Shown piece after piece: positions 1 to 8,666 of a DNA stretch of 64,000 nucleotides. The position numbers and the translations under genes are program-made. Source of the stretch: Streptomyces griseoviridis (lineage in GTDB: Bacteria; Actinomycetota; Actinomycetes; Streptomycetales; Streptomycetaceae); the NCBI GenBank assembly GCA_014649155.1, contig BMSM01000002.1:186001-250000 (forward strand). Reading direction: 5' to 3'. The notes under the pieces were generated by a model. The model searched no databases and had not been told where the DNA came from. It was given only the letters and a program-made list of their open reading frames with translations. How positions within the stretch are numbered: the first letter of the stretch is position 1; each line of letters opens with the position of its first letter.

Positions 1-24
1 CTCGTACTCCTCTCGGCCGCCTGA
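1..24 (+). CDS. possible 3' end of an upstream gene (partial)
   Basis: Read from base 1, frame 1 gives seven hydrophobic/small codons (LVLLSAA) followed by TGA. This would fit the tail of a membrane or secreted protein that starts outside the window. It is too short to identify and may be chance. Bases 25-127 show no gene. Confidence 0.25.
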   Translation, partial: LVLLSAA

Positions 25-127
25 CCCGGGCGGGGCCCTCGACCGGCCGCTCGCCCGTACGGAGGCCACCGGGTACCCGCGCGCTCCGGAAGCACGCGGC
101 CGGGGCGGTACCGGCCCGGCCGGCGGC

Positions 128-1090
128 TCAGGCGGCGAACGCGTCCACGCCGGTCAGCTCCGCCGAGAGCCGCCACAGCCGGGCGGCCTGCTCCGGGTCG
201 ACGGCCCAGTCCTTGACGCCGACGCGCGCGTCGCCGTCCGTGGCCGGCTCGGCGATGTCGCAGTCCTCCAGGTAGACGCCGCCGAGCCCGTCGAGCCGCG
301 GGGACGTCGCCGCCCACACCTGCGTCGCGGCGCCCTGCTCCGGCGTCTTGAAGGCGTCCGGGTCGCGCAGCCGGCCGTCCTCGTCGATCCAGCCGCGCTC
401 CACCATCTCCGCCGTGGACAGATGGCGCTGGAGCGGGGTGAGGATGCCGCCGGGGTGGAGCGCGAAGGCGCGCACGCCCCGGTCCCGGGCGAGCCGGTCC
501 AGGTGCACGGCGAACAGCACGTTGGCGGTCTTCGCCTGCCCGTAGGCCCGCCACTTGTCGTAGCCGGCGCGCCAGTGCACGTCGTCCCAGCGGATGCCCG
601 AGGCGTGGTGGCCCCGGGAGGAGACCGAGACGACCCGGGCGCCGCCCGGCTCGATGGCCGGCCACAACCGGTTGACCAGCGCGTAGTGACCGAGGTGGTT
701 GGTGGCGAACTGCGCCTCCCAGCCGGGTCCGACCCGGGTCTCGGGGCAGGCCATGATCCCGGCGCCGCCGATGACGATGTCCAGGGTCCGCCCGGAGGCG
801 AGGAACCGCTCGGCGAAGGCGCGCACGCTTCGAAGGTCCCCGAGGTCCAGCTCGTCCACCTCGACCCCGGCCAGCCCGGCCAGGGCCTCGCGCGCCGCGT
901 CGGGACGCCGGGCGGGGACGACGACCCGCGCCCCGGCCCCGGCGAGGGCCCGGGTGGTCTCCAGGCCGAGGCCCGAGTAGCCGCCGGTGACGAGCGCGAG
1001 CCGTCCGGTCAGGTCGAGGCCGGCGAGGACGTCGGCGGCGGTGCTGCGGGCTCCGAAGCCCGAGCCGATCTTGGCTTGAGGAGTGCTCAT
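128..1090 (-). CDS. SDR family NAD(P)-dependent oxidoreductase
   Basis: A 320-residue short-chain dehydrogenase/reductase of the longer, retinol-dehydrogenase/WW-oxidoreductase-like type. The N-terminal Rossmann glycine motif reads VTGGYSGLG, and the catalytic pair appears as YGQAK in the middle of the chain. The substrate cannot be told from sequence. The ATG at 1090 is chosen because an open extension upstream to 1246 is Arg/Pro-rich and unlike the family, and a -10-like TACCGT lies 7 nt before this ATG. The gene stands alone and faces the left edge. A perfect inverted repeat at 1108-1123 lies in its promoter and may be an operator. Confidence 0.85.
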   Translation of the reverse strand: MSTPQAKIGSGFGARSTAADVLAGLDLTGRLALVTGGYSGLGLETTRALAGAGARVVVPARRPDAAREALAGLAGVEVDELDLGDLRSVRAFAERFLASGRTLDIVIGGAGIMACPETRVGPGWEAQFATNHLGHYALVNRLWPAIEPGGARVVSVSSRGHHASGIRWDDVHWRAGYDKWRAYGQAKTANVLFAVHLDRLARDRGVRAFALHPGGILTPLQRHLSTAEMVERGWIDEDGRLRDPDAFKTPEQGAATQVWAATSPRLDGLGGVYLEDCDIAEPATDGDARVGVKDWAVDPEQAARLWRLSAELTGVDAFAA

Positions 1091-1107
1091 GCCCGGAACG
1101 GTACGAA

Positions 1108-1123
1108 TTCGAGTGCTCTCGAA
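1108..1123 (-). promoter_or_regulatory. promoter and palindromic operator candidate of the SDR gene
   Basis: TTCGAG and CTCGAA arms flank a TGCT spacer, a perfect inverted repeat. On the minus strand it lies between a TTGACT -35-like hexamer (just upstream, near 1124-1130) and a TACCGT -10-like hexamer that ends 7 nt before the ATG at 1090. A protein bound here would block the promoter. That role is inferred from position only. Confidence 0.45.
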
Positions 1124-1334
1124 GTCAAGCGGCGCCGGGACGAACCGGCGGCGGCAGCGGAAAGCCCCGACCGGACGGGGGAATCGCGGTCGGGGCCGAT
1201 CAGGTGCGGGCACGGATGGCGGTCGCCTCTCGGCGAGGGGCTCCACAGGGCTTCAGCCGAACGATCGTCCCTGTGGGCAATAGGTGAGGCCCGGGGACAC
1301 TGTCCCATCCGTACCCACGCCCTCCTCAACGGCC

Positions 1335-2603
1335 TCAGGCCCGCCGGTGTTCCGCACTCCGCGCCGCTTCGGGGTGATCCGCGTCACCCTCGCCCACGGG
1401 GGAACCGTCGCCCGCGGGGGAGCCGTCCTCCGCCGGGGAGTCCTCGTCCGGCATCGTCTCCGCCCACAGGTTCTCCGCCTGGAGCAGCAGCGTGCCGAGG
1501 ACCGCCGCCGTCTCCGAACCCCGCTGGGCGTGCTCGCGCAGCCCCTCCTGGAGCCGCCGGTGCAGGTCCTCCAACGCCTCCCGGGTCGGACGCCCCCGCC
1601 CGGTCTCCCCGTTCCCGCCGCCGAGCCGGCCGGCCTCCACCCGGCAGGCGTCGCCGATCAGCTCCAGCAGCCGCGCGTACCGCCGCAGCACCGGCCGCTC
1701 GGGCGGGGCGGGTGTGCGGCGCTCGTCGGCCGTCACCGCGAGGGTCCGGGTCAGCGCCGTGACGTTGTCGGCGATGTGGCCCCACCGCCGGTCCTCCTCC
1801 TCGGGCGGCACCGCCGACGCCGGCGGCACCCGGTGCAGGGCGCGCAGCGGCGCGTACGTCAGCCGCAGGCTCTCCCGGCTCCAGGCACGGGCCGAGCGCA
1901 GCGCCTCGACGCGGTACCGCAGCCGCGCGGCGGCACCCGTCCAGTCGGCGGCGCTCTGCTCGTCCCACTCCTCCCGCAGCCCCTCGGCGACGGTGTGCAG
2001 CACGTCACCGGTCTCCTCGGCGAGCGCGGCGAGGTTCTCGCGCACGTCCCGCAGGTGGACCGGGGGGAAGACCAGCGCGTTGACGGCGACGCCGATGACC
2101 GCGCCGAGCGCCGCCTGACCCAGCCGGTGCGCGACCGCGTACTCCGAGACGGTCCCCGAGGCCAGGATGAACACGGCCGTGGTGGCCGTGTAGATGCCCT
2201 GCGCCCCGAACCGCGGCCAGTTGGCGAGCAGCATCAGCGGCGGCAGCGACACCGCGAGCGCCACCGTGGTGTTGTCGGTCAGCTCCTGCGCCCCGGACGC
2301 CAGCAGCGTGCCGACGCAGATCGCCGCGAACTGCTGGGCGGCCTGCCGTACCGAGCTGTACACGGTGGCCTGCACCAGCACCACCGCCACCCAGGGCGCC
2401 ATCAGCGCCATCGGGTCGTCCATCCAGACGCCCGCCACCAGCCAGGCCAGCAGCCCCGCGCCGGCCGCCTTCAGCGACTGCTTGACCAGGTCGCGTTCGC
2501 GTCCCGGTCCGCGCACCGCGCCGCGGACGGCCTCGCCGGCCGCGGACGCCTCACGCCGCACCACGTCCCGCAGCCGTACGGCCGCATCGCTCACACCGGT
2601 CAT
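1335..2603 (-). CDS. FUSC family membrane protein (aromatic acid exporter-like)
   Basis: About 422 residues. After a short basic N-terminus the first half holds a block of hydrophobic membrane segments (for example AAGAGLLAWLVAGVW and PWVAVVLVQATVY). The second half is soluble, charged and probably helical, ending in an acidic Gly/Asp/Glu-rich tail. This is the FUSC/PF06081-like layout of proteins thought to export aromatic acids, though the substrate is unknown here. The ATG at 2603 is used. An alternative GTG at 2636 would overlap the TGA of the HAD gene as GTGA, so the two genes may be translationally coupled. Confidence 0.75.
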   Translation of the reverse strand: MTGVSDAAVRLRDVVRREASAAGEAVRGAVRGPGRERDLVKQSLKAAGAGLLAWLVAGVWMDDPMALMAPWVAVVLVQATVYSSVRQAAQQFAAICVGTLLASGAQELTDNTTVALAVSLPPLMLLANWPRFGAQGIYTATTAVFILASGTVSEYAVAHRLGQAALGAVIGVAVNALVFPPVHLRDVRENLAALAEETGDVLHTVAEGLREEWDEQSAADWTGAAARLRYRVEALRSARAWSRESLRLTYAPLRALHRVPPASAVPPEEEDRRWGHIADNVTALTRTLAVTADERRTPAPPERPVLRRYARLLELIGDACRVEAGRLGGGNGETGRGRPTREALEDLHRRLQEGLREHAQRGSETAAVLGTLLLQAENLWAETMPDEDSPAEDGSPAGDGSPVGEGDADHPEAARSAEHRRA

Positions 2604-2632
2604 GATCCACCGGGTATCCGCAAGATCGCCGC

Positions 2633-3289
2633 TCACCCCAGCGGGCTGCCGGCCAGCCCCTCCAGCAGGGCGGCCGGGTCGTCGTAGACCGCGTCCGCGC
2701 CGGCCTCCACCAGGTCGGCGCGCGGGATGCCGCCGGACAGCACGCCCACGCAGCGCACCCCGGCCCGGCGGGCCGCGGTCATGTCCCAGACGGTGTCACC
2801 GACGAAGACGGCCCGCTCGGCGGGGACCCCGGCCAGCTCCAGCGCCCGCTGGACCGGTTCGGGCGCGGGCTTGCCCGACTCCACGTCGTCGGCGCCGGCG
2901 GTCGCGGTGATCGCGTCGTCGGCGTCGATGGCCCGGCGCAGCGCGCCCAGTTCCGCGTCGCCCGCCGAGGTGGCCAGCACCACCTTCCAGCCGTCCCCGG
3001 CCAGCCGCCGCAGCAGGTCCCCGGCGCCGGGCAGCGCGGGCAGCCGGTCGAAGTACTGCCCGTACAGCGCCTTGTGCGCGGCGCTCAGCGCGTCGTCCTG
3101 CTCCGGGTCGCGGTCCTCGCCCAGCAGATGAGCGATCAGATCGGTGGAGGGCAGGCCCACGGCCCGGTGCACGGCGTGCATGGGCACCCGGTGGCCCGCC
3201 TGCCGGAAGGCCTCCCACCAGGTGACGACATGCAGATGATTGGTGTCGGCGAGAGTGCCGTCCACGTCGAACACGGCCGCGCGTTCCAT
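2633..3289 (-). CDS. HAD family hydrolase (phosphoglycolate phosphatase/beta-PGM-like)
   Basis: A 218-residue haloacid dehalogenase-superfamily phosphatase. Motif I is FDVDGTLADT at residues 6-15 with both nucleophile and acid/base aspartates. Motif II is VLATSAG, and motifs III/IV are SGKPAPEP and VFVGDTVWDM. The cap lies between motifs I and II, as in subclass I enzymes acting on small phosphorylated metabolites. It is the first gene of a probable two-gene transcript with the FUSC gene. The ATG at 3289 places the nucleophile at the usual depth. Confidence 0.85.
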   Translation of the reverse strand: MERAAVFDVDGTLADTNHLHVVTWWEAFRQAGHRVPMHAVHRAVGLPSTDLIAHLLGEDRDPEQDDALSAAHKALYGQYFDRLPALPGAGDLLRRLAGDGWKVVLATSAGDAELGALRRAIDADDAITATAGADDVESGKPAPEPVQRALELAGVPAERAVFVGDTVWDMTAARRAGVRCVGVLSGGIPRADLVEAGADAVYDDPAALLEGLAGSPLG

Positions 3290-3336
3290 GCACCGGTCCC
3301 TTCCTCGGATCTGGGTTCGGCCGGCCGGGTACCACG

Positions 3337-4374
3337 TCAGCCGCCGGCCACGCCGGACGGTGTACGGCCCTGGCGGGTCCAGGCCAGCAGTTCCTCGCGG
3401 GACCAGGTGGTCACCACCCGCTCCGGCGGCACCCCGCACTCCTCGGCCCGCGCGCACCCGTGGCCCTGCCAGTCGAGCTGGCCGGGCGCGTGCGCGTCGG
3501 TGTCGACGGAGAACAGCGCCCCGGCCGCCATCGCCCGGCGCAGCAGCCGCCGGGGCGGGTCGAGCCGCTCGGGCCGGCTGTTGATCTCCACCGCGGTCCC
3601 GTGCTCGGCGCAGGCCGCGAACACCTCGTCCGCGTCGAACTCCGACTCCGGCCGCCCCCGCCCGCTCACCAGCCGCCCGGTGCAGTGGCCGAGGATGTCG
3701 GCATGCGGGTTCGTCACGGCGGCGACCATGCGGCGGGTCATCGACCGGGCGTCCATCCGCAGCTTGGAGTGGACCGAGACGACCACCACGTCGAGCCGCT
3801 CCAGCAGCTCCGGTTCCTGGTCGAGGGAGCCGTCGTCGAGGATGTCGCACTCGATGCCGGTCAGCAGCCGGAACGGCGCCCAGGTCTCGTTCAGCCGGGC
3901 CACCACGTCCAGTTGCTCCCGCAGCCGGTCCGGGGACAGACCGCGGGCCACCGTCAGCCGGGGGGAGTGGTCGGTGAGCACCGCCCACTCGTGCCCGAGG
4001 GCCGCCGCGGTCCGCCCCATCTCCTCGATCGGGCTGCCGCCGTCCGACCAGTCCGAGTGCAGGTGGCAGTCGCCGCGCAGGCGCGCCCGCAGCGCCGCGC
4101 CGCCCCCGGCGAGCGGGGACGCCGCCTCGCCCTCCAGCTTCTCCAGGTATCCCGGCACCTGCCCGGCCAGCGCCTCCCGCGCCACCTGCGCCGTCTTCGG
4201 CCCGACGCCCTTGAGCGACTCCAGCGAACCGGCGTCCGCCCGCCGCCGCACCTCGTCCCCGGGCAGCGCGGACAGCACCCGGGCCGCCGTGCGGAAGGCG
4301 CGGACCCGGTACGCCGGTGCCTGGGACCGCTCCAGCAGGAACGCGATCCGCTCCAGCGCCGCCACGGGGTCCAT
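3337..4374 (-). CDS. PHP domain protein with helix-hairpin-helix (PolX-like without polymerase domain)
   Basis: A 345-residue protein. Residues ~1-75 resemble the N-terminal helical and helix-hairpin-helix region of family X DNA polymerases, with SLKGVGPKTAQ as the hairpin. Residues ~105-340 form a PHP metal-dependent phosphoesterase domain with GDCHLHSDWSDG, LTDHS, VSVHSKL, DILGHCTG and DTDAH, which carry the metal-binding His/Asp residues. The nucleotidyltransferase domain found between these parts in bacterial PolX is absent. It may be a nuclease or phosphatase of DNA repair, but this is family inference. GGAGG upstream of the ATG at 4374 fixes the start over a GTG at 4398. Confidence 0.85.
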   Translation of the reverse strand: MDPVAALERIAFLLERSQAPAYRVRAFRTAARVLSALPGDEVRRRADAGSLESLKGVGPKTAQVAREALAGQVPGYLEKLEGEAASPLAGGGAALRARLRGDCHLHSDWSDGGSPIEEMGRTAAALGHEWAVLTDHSPRLTVARGLSPDRLREQLDVVARLNETWAPFRLLTGIECDILDDGSLDQEPELLERLDVVVVSVHSKLRMDARSMTRRMVAAVTNPHADILGHCTGRLVSGRGRPESEFDADEVFAACAEHGTAVEINSRPERLDPPRRLLRRAMAAGALFSVDTDAHAPGQLDWQGHGCARAEECGVPPERVVTTWSREELLAWTRQGRTPSGVAGG

Positions 4375-4507
4375 CCGCCGCACCACCTCCTCGTCCACCC
4401 CAGGGTTCCCCAGCGGCGCGCGGGCCGCACGGCGGAGCGGGCGGTTTGTCCCGCCCCCGCCCGGGTACTGCGACGGCCCGATCCGTCCCGCCGCCGAGGA
4501 GGCCGCC

Positions 4508-5305
4508 ATGTCCCGTCCCGACCGCGTCGCCGTGATCACCGGTGCCGACTCCGGCATCGGCCGGGCCACCGCCGTACGCCTCGCCGAGGCGGGTCTGGAC
4601 ATCGGCGTCACCTGGCACACCGACGCCGAGGGCGCCGAGCGCACCGCCGAGGAGGTACGGGCCCTGGGCCGCCGGGCCGAGACCGCGCGGGTGGACCTGA
4701 CCCGGCTGCCCGAGGCCGCGGACACGGTGGACGAGCTGTGCGCACGCCTCGGCCGGGTGGACGTGCTGGTCAACAACGCCGGTACGGGCACGGCCACGCC
4801 CTTCCTCGACCTGGGCCTGGACGATCTGCGCCACGTCCTCGACGTCGACCTCGCCGGCCCCTTCCTGTGCGGACAGCGGGCGGCGCGGCGCATGATCCGG
4901 CAGGGCGACGGCGGCCGGATCGTCAACGTGACGTCCGTGCACGAGCACCAGCCGCGGGTGGGCGCGGCGCCGTACTGCGCCGCCAAGGGCGGCCTCGGAC
5001 TGCTCACGCAGGTCATGGCGCTGGAACTGGCCGAGCACGGCATCACCGTCAACGCCGTCGCCCCGGGCGAGATCGCCACGCCCATGACCGGGCAGGAGGA
5101 CACCGACCCGCACACCGAGCGGCGGCCCGGTGTCCCGCTCGGCCGGCCGGGCGACGCCCGCGAGGTCGCCGCCGTGATCGCCTTCCTCGCCGGGCCGGAC
5201 GCCTCGTACGTCACCGGCGCCTCCTGGAGCGTGGACGGCGGCATGCTCCGGATGGGCCCGATGGCCGGGTCGCATCTGACGGGCGACGACTGGCGGCGCC
5301 CCTGA
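4508..5305 (+). CDS. SDR family oxidoreductase (3-ketoacyl-ACP reductase-like)
   Basis: A 265-residue classical short-chain dehydrogenase. TGADSGIG is the cofactor glycine motif near residue 11, followed by NNAGTGT, the catalytic Ser in VNVTSVHEH, YCAAK, and a C-terminal VTGASWSVDGG that is typical of the FabG/YgfF group. Many such proteins act on sugars or ketones, so the substrate is unassigned. GAGGAGG lies 6 bases before the ATG. It diverges from the PHP gene at 4374, so both promoters lie in 4375-4507. A strong stem-loop follows the stop. Confidence 0.88.
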   Translation: MSRPDRVAVITGADSGIGRATAVRLAEAGLDIGVTWHTDAEGAERTAEEVRALGRRAETARVDLTRLPEAADTVDELCARLGRVDVLVNNAGTGTATPFLDLGLDDLRHVLDVDLAGPFLCGQRAARRMIRQGDGGRIVNVTSVHEHQPRVGAAPYCAAKGGLGLLTQVMALELAEHGITVNAVAPGEIATPMTGQEDTDPHTERRPGVPLGRPGDAREVAAVIAFLAGPDASYVTGASWSVDGGMLRMGPMAGSHLTGDDWRRP

Positions 5306-5364
5306 CCGGGCGGGAAACCGGCGACGGACGGTCATGAGCAGGCCGTGAGCAGGCAGCGAGCGGG

Positions 5365-5398
5365 AACGGGCGGCCGGGGAGAGCCCCGGCCGCCCGTT
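5365..5398 (+). terminator. stem-loop terminator after the SDR gene
   Basis: Perfect 15-bp arms (5365-5379 and 5384-5398) are separated by AGAG. There is no U-tract, as is common in Streptomyces terminators. It sits between the SDR stop and the promoter of the small gene at 5416. Confidence 0.7.
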
Positions 5399-5403
5399 CG
5401 TTC

Positions 5404-5409
5404 TACGCT
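5404..5409 (+). promoter_or_regulatory. -10 hexamer, leaderless start of the 5416 gene
   Basis: TACGCT is followed by 6 nt and then the ATG at 5416. Transcription starting about 7 nt after the hexamer would begin on the A of ATG, so the mRNA would be leaderless. No ribosome-binding site is present. Confidence 0.5.
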
Positions 5410-5415
5410 CGATAC

Positions 5416-5652
5416 ATGACCGAAATCGTGAGCCCGCACATCGCCCGGCCGCGCATCCTGGTCCTGGGGGTCCAGCCGGCCGCTCCGCCGTTCCGGATCG
5501 TGGAGATCGACGGCCAGGTCGTCGGCGAGGCGCGGACCGTCGTCGACGTCCTGGAGGCCGCGGCCGCGTACGGCATCACGGTCCACGACCTGGACGACCC
5601 GGACGTGGTCCGCTGGGTCGGCGGGGACAAGTTCACCTGGACGCTCCACTAG
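5416..5652 (+). CDS. conserved small hypothetical protein
   Basis: A 78-residue acidic protein with alternating hydrophobic strands (RILVLGV, PFRIVEIDGQVVGEA, GITVHDLDDPDVVRWVGG). It has no signal peptide or known catalytic motif. The pattern suggests a small alpha/beta fold, and the function is unknown. It probably starts without a leader. Its last 20 bases overlap the 3' end of the convergent VanZ gene, so it is tightly packed against an unrelated unit. Confidence 0.7.
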   Translation: MTEIVSPHIARPRILVLGVQPAAPPFRIVEIDGQVVGEARTVVDVLEAAAAYGITVHDLDDPDVVRWVGGDKFTWTLH

Positions 5653-6193
5653 ACCGGGTCCGCCGGGCGTGCACCGCGCGGCTCATCCGCCGCCCCAGCA
5701 GCAGGTACCCCAGCAGGGCCCCCGTGGTGTTCAGGATGACGTCGTCGATGTCGAAGGCCCGGCCGGTGACCATGGAGCCCTGCGCGAGTTCGACCAGCAG
5801 CATCACCACGGCCGTCAGCAGCAGTACCCGCAGCACGCCGCGGGTGCGCGGCGCGACCACCGGCACCAGCATCCCGAACGGCACGCCGAGCAGGACGTTC
5901 CCGCCGACCTGCTTCACCGCGTCGCGCAGTCCGGGCTGGCCCAGGTACTGCCGCAGGGAACTGCCGGGGTGCAGATTGGTGTGGGTCAGCGCCTCCGAGG
6001 CGGGGGAGGGATTCAGGGTGAGCTTGGCCAGGACGACGGCGAAGGCCACCATGAAGACGAAGGCGCACGCCGTCGCCAGCAGGCGCAACGGCCAGGGGAG
6101 CACATGCCGTTCGCGCGGTGCGGGGTCGTCCTCGGTCCGGCCGGCGCGGGAGCGCAGCGGGGAACGCGTCCGTGGGGCGGCGGCGCGAGCCAT
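5633..6193 (-). CDS. VanZ family membrane protein
   Basis: A 186-residue membrane protein with a basic N-terminus and about four hydrophobic spans. The VanZ features are visible: GNVLLGVPFGMLVPVV, LLVELAQGSM, and RAFDIDDVILNTTGALLGYLL. VanZ-like proteins are linked to low-level glycopeptide tolerance in some hosts, but most have no tested function. GGAGGA lies upstream of the ATG at 6193. The gene overlaps the convergent 5416 gene by 20 bases. Confidence 0.85.
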   Translation of the reverse strand: MARAAAPRTRSPLRSRAGRTEDDPAPRERHVLPWPLRLLATACAFVFMVAFAVVLAKLTLNPSPASEALTHTNLHPGSSLRQYLGQPGLRDAVKQVGGNVLLGVPFGMLVPVVAPRTRGVLRVLLLTAVVMLLVELAQGSMVTGRAFDIDDVILNTTGALLGYLLLGRRMSRAVHARRTRSSGASR

Positions 6194-6252
6194 TCGGTCC
6201 TCCGGTTCTGTGCGGGAGCGGTTCTCTTACGGGGGAGGGGAGGGGCGGTCGC

Positions 6253-6912
6253 TCACTCCGGGAAGGTGACCCGGACCTCCTTGAAACCGAGCGAGCGCAG
6301 CAGGTTCTGCAGCATCTCCTTGGTGTTGCTCTCGGCGCGTTCGGTCAGCCCGCTCTCCTTCGCGGCCTCGGCGATGTGCCGCACCGCGAGCTTCTGGACG
6401 GCCTGCTCCCCGTTCGGGTTGTCGGAGAACAGGTCGCCGAGCCGGTCGAGCAGGCCGCGCTGCTTGGACACGGCGTAAGAGCGCTCGGGGTCGAGCGCCG
6501 GTGCGCCGAGCGCGGCGTGCGGCAGCCGCAGCGTGGCCGAGGTGCGGTCCTCGTCGACCGTCACGTCGTCCCGGCCGACCTTGCCGAGGTCGACGTAGGC
6601 GTCGACGGTGCCCGCGCCGACGTACAGGGTGCGCGAGCCGCGCACCGCGTCCGGCAGGAACCTGGTGTCCTTCTCCAGGTCCACGACGACCTGGAAGTTG
6701 CCGCTCGCGGCCTCGTACCGGCTGAGGTCCTGCACGGATTCCAGCAGCGCCGGGCCGGAGCGGTCGTGGGTCTCGGAGCCGAACAGGCCCTTCAGTCCCG
6801 GGATCACGCTCAGCCTGAGTCCGGCGAACAGCACGACGAGCACCAGCGCGACGGCCGCGACCGCCTTGGCCCAGCCGGGGACGCGCCGTGGGCGCCTGAT
6901 CGGAGTCGTCAT
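6253..6912 (-). CDS. DUF4230 domain-containing membrane-anchored protein
   Basis: About 219 residues: a basic cytoplasmic start (TTPIRRPRRVPGW), one transmembrane anchor (AVAAVALVLVVLFAGL), then an extracytoplasmic DUF4230 domain with repeated short strands and a helical C-terminus (AVQKLAVRHIAEAAKESG). The function of the family is unknown. The ATG at 6912 is chosen over one at 6951 because GGAGGG lies just upstream of it. It precedes VanZ on the same strand by about 60 bp, so the two may be co-transcribed. Confidence 0.8.
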   Translation of the reverse strand: MTTPIRRPRRVPGWAKAVAAVALVLVVLFAGLRLSVIPGLKGLFGSETHDRSGPALLESVQDLSRYEAASGNFQVVVDLEKDTRFLPDAVRGSRTLYVGAGTVDAYVDLGKVGRDDVTVDEDRTSATLRLPHAALGAPALDPERSYAVSKQRGLLDRLGDLFSDNPNGEQAVQKLAVRHIAEAAKESGLTERAESNTKEMLQNLLRSLGFKEVRVTFPE

Positions 6913-7155
6913 GGCGACGGCCCTCCTTCCTGCTGACCTGATGCCCCCCACTTCTCGCGCTAGACAGGCGAGTTGAGGAGGCTTCGCGAGCAGGACGCCA
7001 GGCGTCGGGCCGCCGGCGCGTCACGCTGAGGGAGACGGGCCGCAATGCTCTGACTGTGCGTCAATCCCCCGGTAGGGCAGGGGGGTTGCTCGATCCGGCG
7101 CCCGCTCGCGCCGGGCCGCGCGACGGACACCGTCGCGTGCCGGCCGCGACCGGAG

Positions 7156-7530
7156 CTACGCCGGCCCCGGCCCGCCCATCACCTCGTCCAGCGTCGCCCG
7201 CGGCGGCAGCAGCCGGGCCAGGCCGGTGATGCGCAGGACGCGCAGGGTCAGGGGGTGGGAACAGACCAGGTGCAGTTCGCCGCCCTCGTCGAGCACCCGG
7301 TTCCTGGCCCGGGTCAGCAGCCGCAGCCCCGAGGCGTCGAGGAACGTGATCCCGCTGAGGTCGAGCACGACCCGGGCGCCGGGGCGGGCGGTGGCCCGGT
7401 CCAGGAGCGGGGCGATCTCGTCGGCCGCGGCGAGATCGATCTCGCCGTGGAACCGGAGCACCGTACGGCCCCGGTCGTCGCGCACGCGCAGATGCCGGGT
7501 GAGCGGTGCCGGGTCCTGCCGCACGGTCAC
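7156..7530 (-). CDS. STAS domain anti-sigma factor antagonist
   Basis: A 124-residue single-domain STAS protein. It has the FHGEIDLAAADEI strand-helix, and DLSGITFLDASGLRLL carries the conserved serine (DAS) that anti-sigma kinases phosphorylate in SpoIIAA/RsbV proteins. In Streptomyces such proteins release sigma factors of the SigB/SigF group and are reactivated by SpoIIE-type phosphatases, four of which are encoded in this window. No anti-sigma gene is adjacent, so its partner is unknown. The start is a GTG at 7530 with GGGAGG upstream. Confidence 0.87.
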   Translation of the reverse strand: MTVRQDPAPLTRHLRVRDDRGRTVLRFHGEIDLAAADEIAPLLDRATARPGARVVLDLSGITFLDASGLRLLTRARNRVLDEGGELHLVCSHPLTLRVLRITGLARLLPPRATLDEVMGGPGPA

Positions 7531-7567
7531 CTCGCCTCCCGCCCCTCGTCCGCTCCCACGCCCCCAT

Positions 7568-7678
7568 CAGCTTCCCTCATTCGGAGGAATGTGAGCATGT
7601 TCGATTGACATATGCCATCGGTTTTTCATGCCGCAGACATGAGTGGCCGGGAGCGGTCCGGGGCGGCCGGGGCGGGGT
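7568..7678. other. short AT-richer intergenic region
   Basis: Bases around 7585-7640 are clearly less GC-rich than the surroundings and hold TTGACATATG and a run of five T. The segment lies upstream of the STAS gene (minus strand), so it probably holds its promoter. No gene is visible. Confidence 0.4.
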
Positions 7679-8629
7679 TCAGTCCACGAGCAGGACCAGC
7701 TTGCCGGTGGTGCGGCCCGTCTCGCCCAGCGCGTGCGCCCCGGCCGCGTCCGCCAGCGGGAAGGTCCGCTCCACGGAGGCCCGCAGGGCGCCCGACTCCG
7801 CCAGTGCGGCGATCTCCCGCATCCCGCCCCGGTCGGCGTCGACGAGCATCCGCGCCGCCCGCACCCCGAGCCGCTCCGCCTCGCGGTACAGCCCGTCCGG
7901 GCCGACCGGCAGGATCGATACCACGATCCCGCCCGGCCGCAGCACCCGCAGCGAACGGGTCAGCGTGTCCCCGCCGATGGTGTCCAGGACGACGTCGACG
8001 TCCTGGACGGCCTCGGCGAAGTCCGTCTCCCGGTAGTCCAGCGGCTCGTCCACGCCGATGGACCGCAGGAACTCGTGCTTGCCCGCGCTCGCGGTGCCGA
8101 TGACATGGGCGCCCCGCGCCTTGGCGATCTGCACCGCCACATGGCCCACCCCGCCGGCCGCCGCGTGCACCAGCACCCGCTGCCCGGGGCGGACGTCCGC
8201 CCGTTCCACCAGCGCCTGCCAGGCGGTCAGCGACACCAGGGGCAGCGCGCCGGCCCGCACATGGTCGATCCCGGCCGGCTTGTGCCAGAAGCCCCGCGCC
8301 GGGGCGGCGACGTACTCGGCGTGGGAGCCGTGGCCGAACGGGTACGACAGCATGCCGAAGACCTCGTCGCCCGGCCGGAACTCCGCGACGCCGATCCCGG
8401 CCTCCTCGACGGTGCCGGAGACGTCCCAGCCCAGCACGAAGGGCGGTGCGCCGAGGAAACCGCCGTTCGCGCGGTGCTTCCAGTCGGTGGGGTTGACGCC
8501 GGCGGCGCGCACCCGCACCAGCACCTCGTTGGGGCGGGGCGCGGGACGCTCCACCCGTACTTCCTTCAGGACCTCGGGGCCGCCGAGGGTGTCCTGGCGG
8601 ATGGCTCGCATCGTGTTCACATCGCTCAT
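7679..8629 (-). CDS. NADP-dependent quinone oxidoreductase-like MDR protein
   Basis: A 316-residue medium-chain dehydrogenase/reductase of the zinc-free quinone oxidoreductase group. GroES-like N-terminal features are NPTDWKHR and GWDVSGTVEEAG. The NADPH-binding motif is VLVHAAAGGVGHVAVQIAKARG. The zinc cysteines of alcohol dehydrogenases are absent. Such enzymes reduce quinones or enones. It diverges from the GlxA-type regulator at 8701 with only 71 bp between starts, so that regulator may control it. Confidence 0.87.
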   Translation of the reverse strand: MSDVNTMRAIRQDTLGGPEVLKEVRVERPAPRPNEVLVRVRAAGVNPTDWKHRANGGFLGAPPFVLGWDVSGTVEEAGIGVAEFRPGDEVFGMLSYPFGHGSHAEYVAAPARGFWHKPAGIDHVRAGALPLVSLTAWQALVERADVRPGQRVLVHAAAGGVGHVAVQIAKARGAHVIGTASAGKHEFLRSIGVDEPLDYRETDFAEAVQDVDVVLDTIGGDTLTRSLRVLRPGGIVVSILPVGPDGLYREAERLGVRAARMLVDADRGGMREIAALAESGALRASVERTFPLADAAGAHALGETGRTTGKLVLLVD

Positions 8630-8666
8630 GGTCACCCAGCCTGCCGCCGTCCGCCCGTCCGGGAAA

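Noticed and set aside
422..1762. Long open frame opposite the SDR and FUSC genes
   Set aside because: A shadow of two well-supported genes, with Pro/Arg/Gly-rich low-complexity translation.
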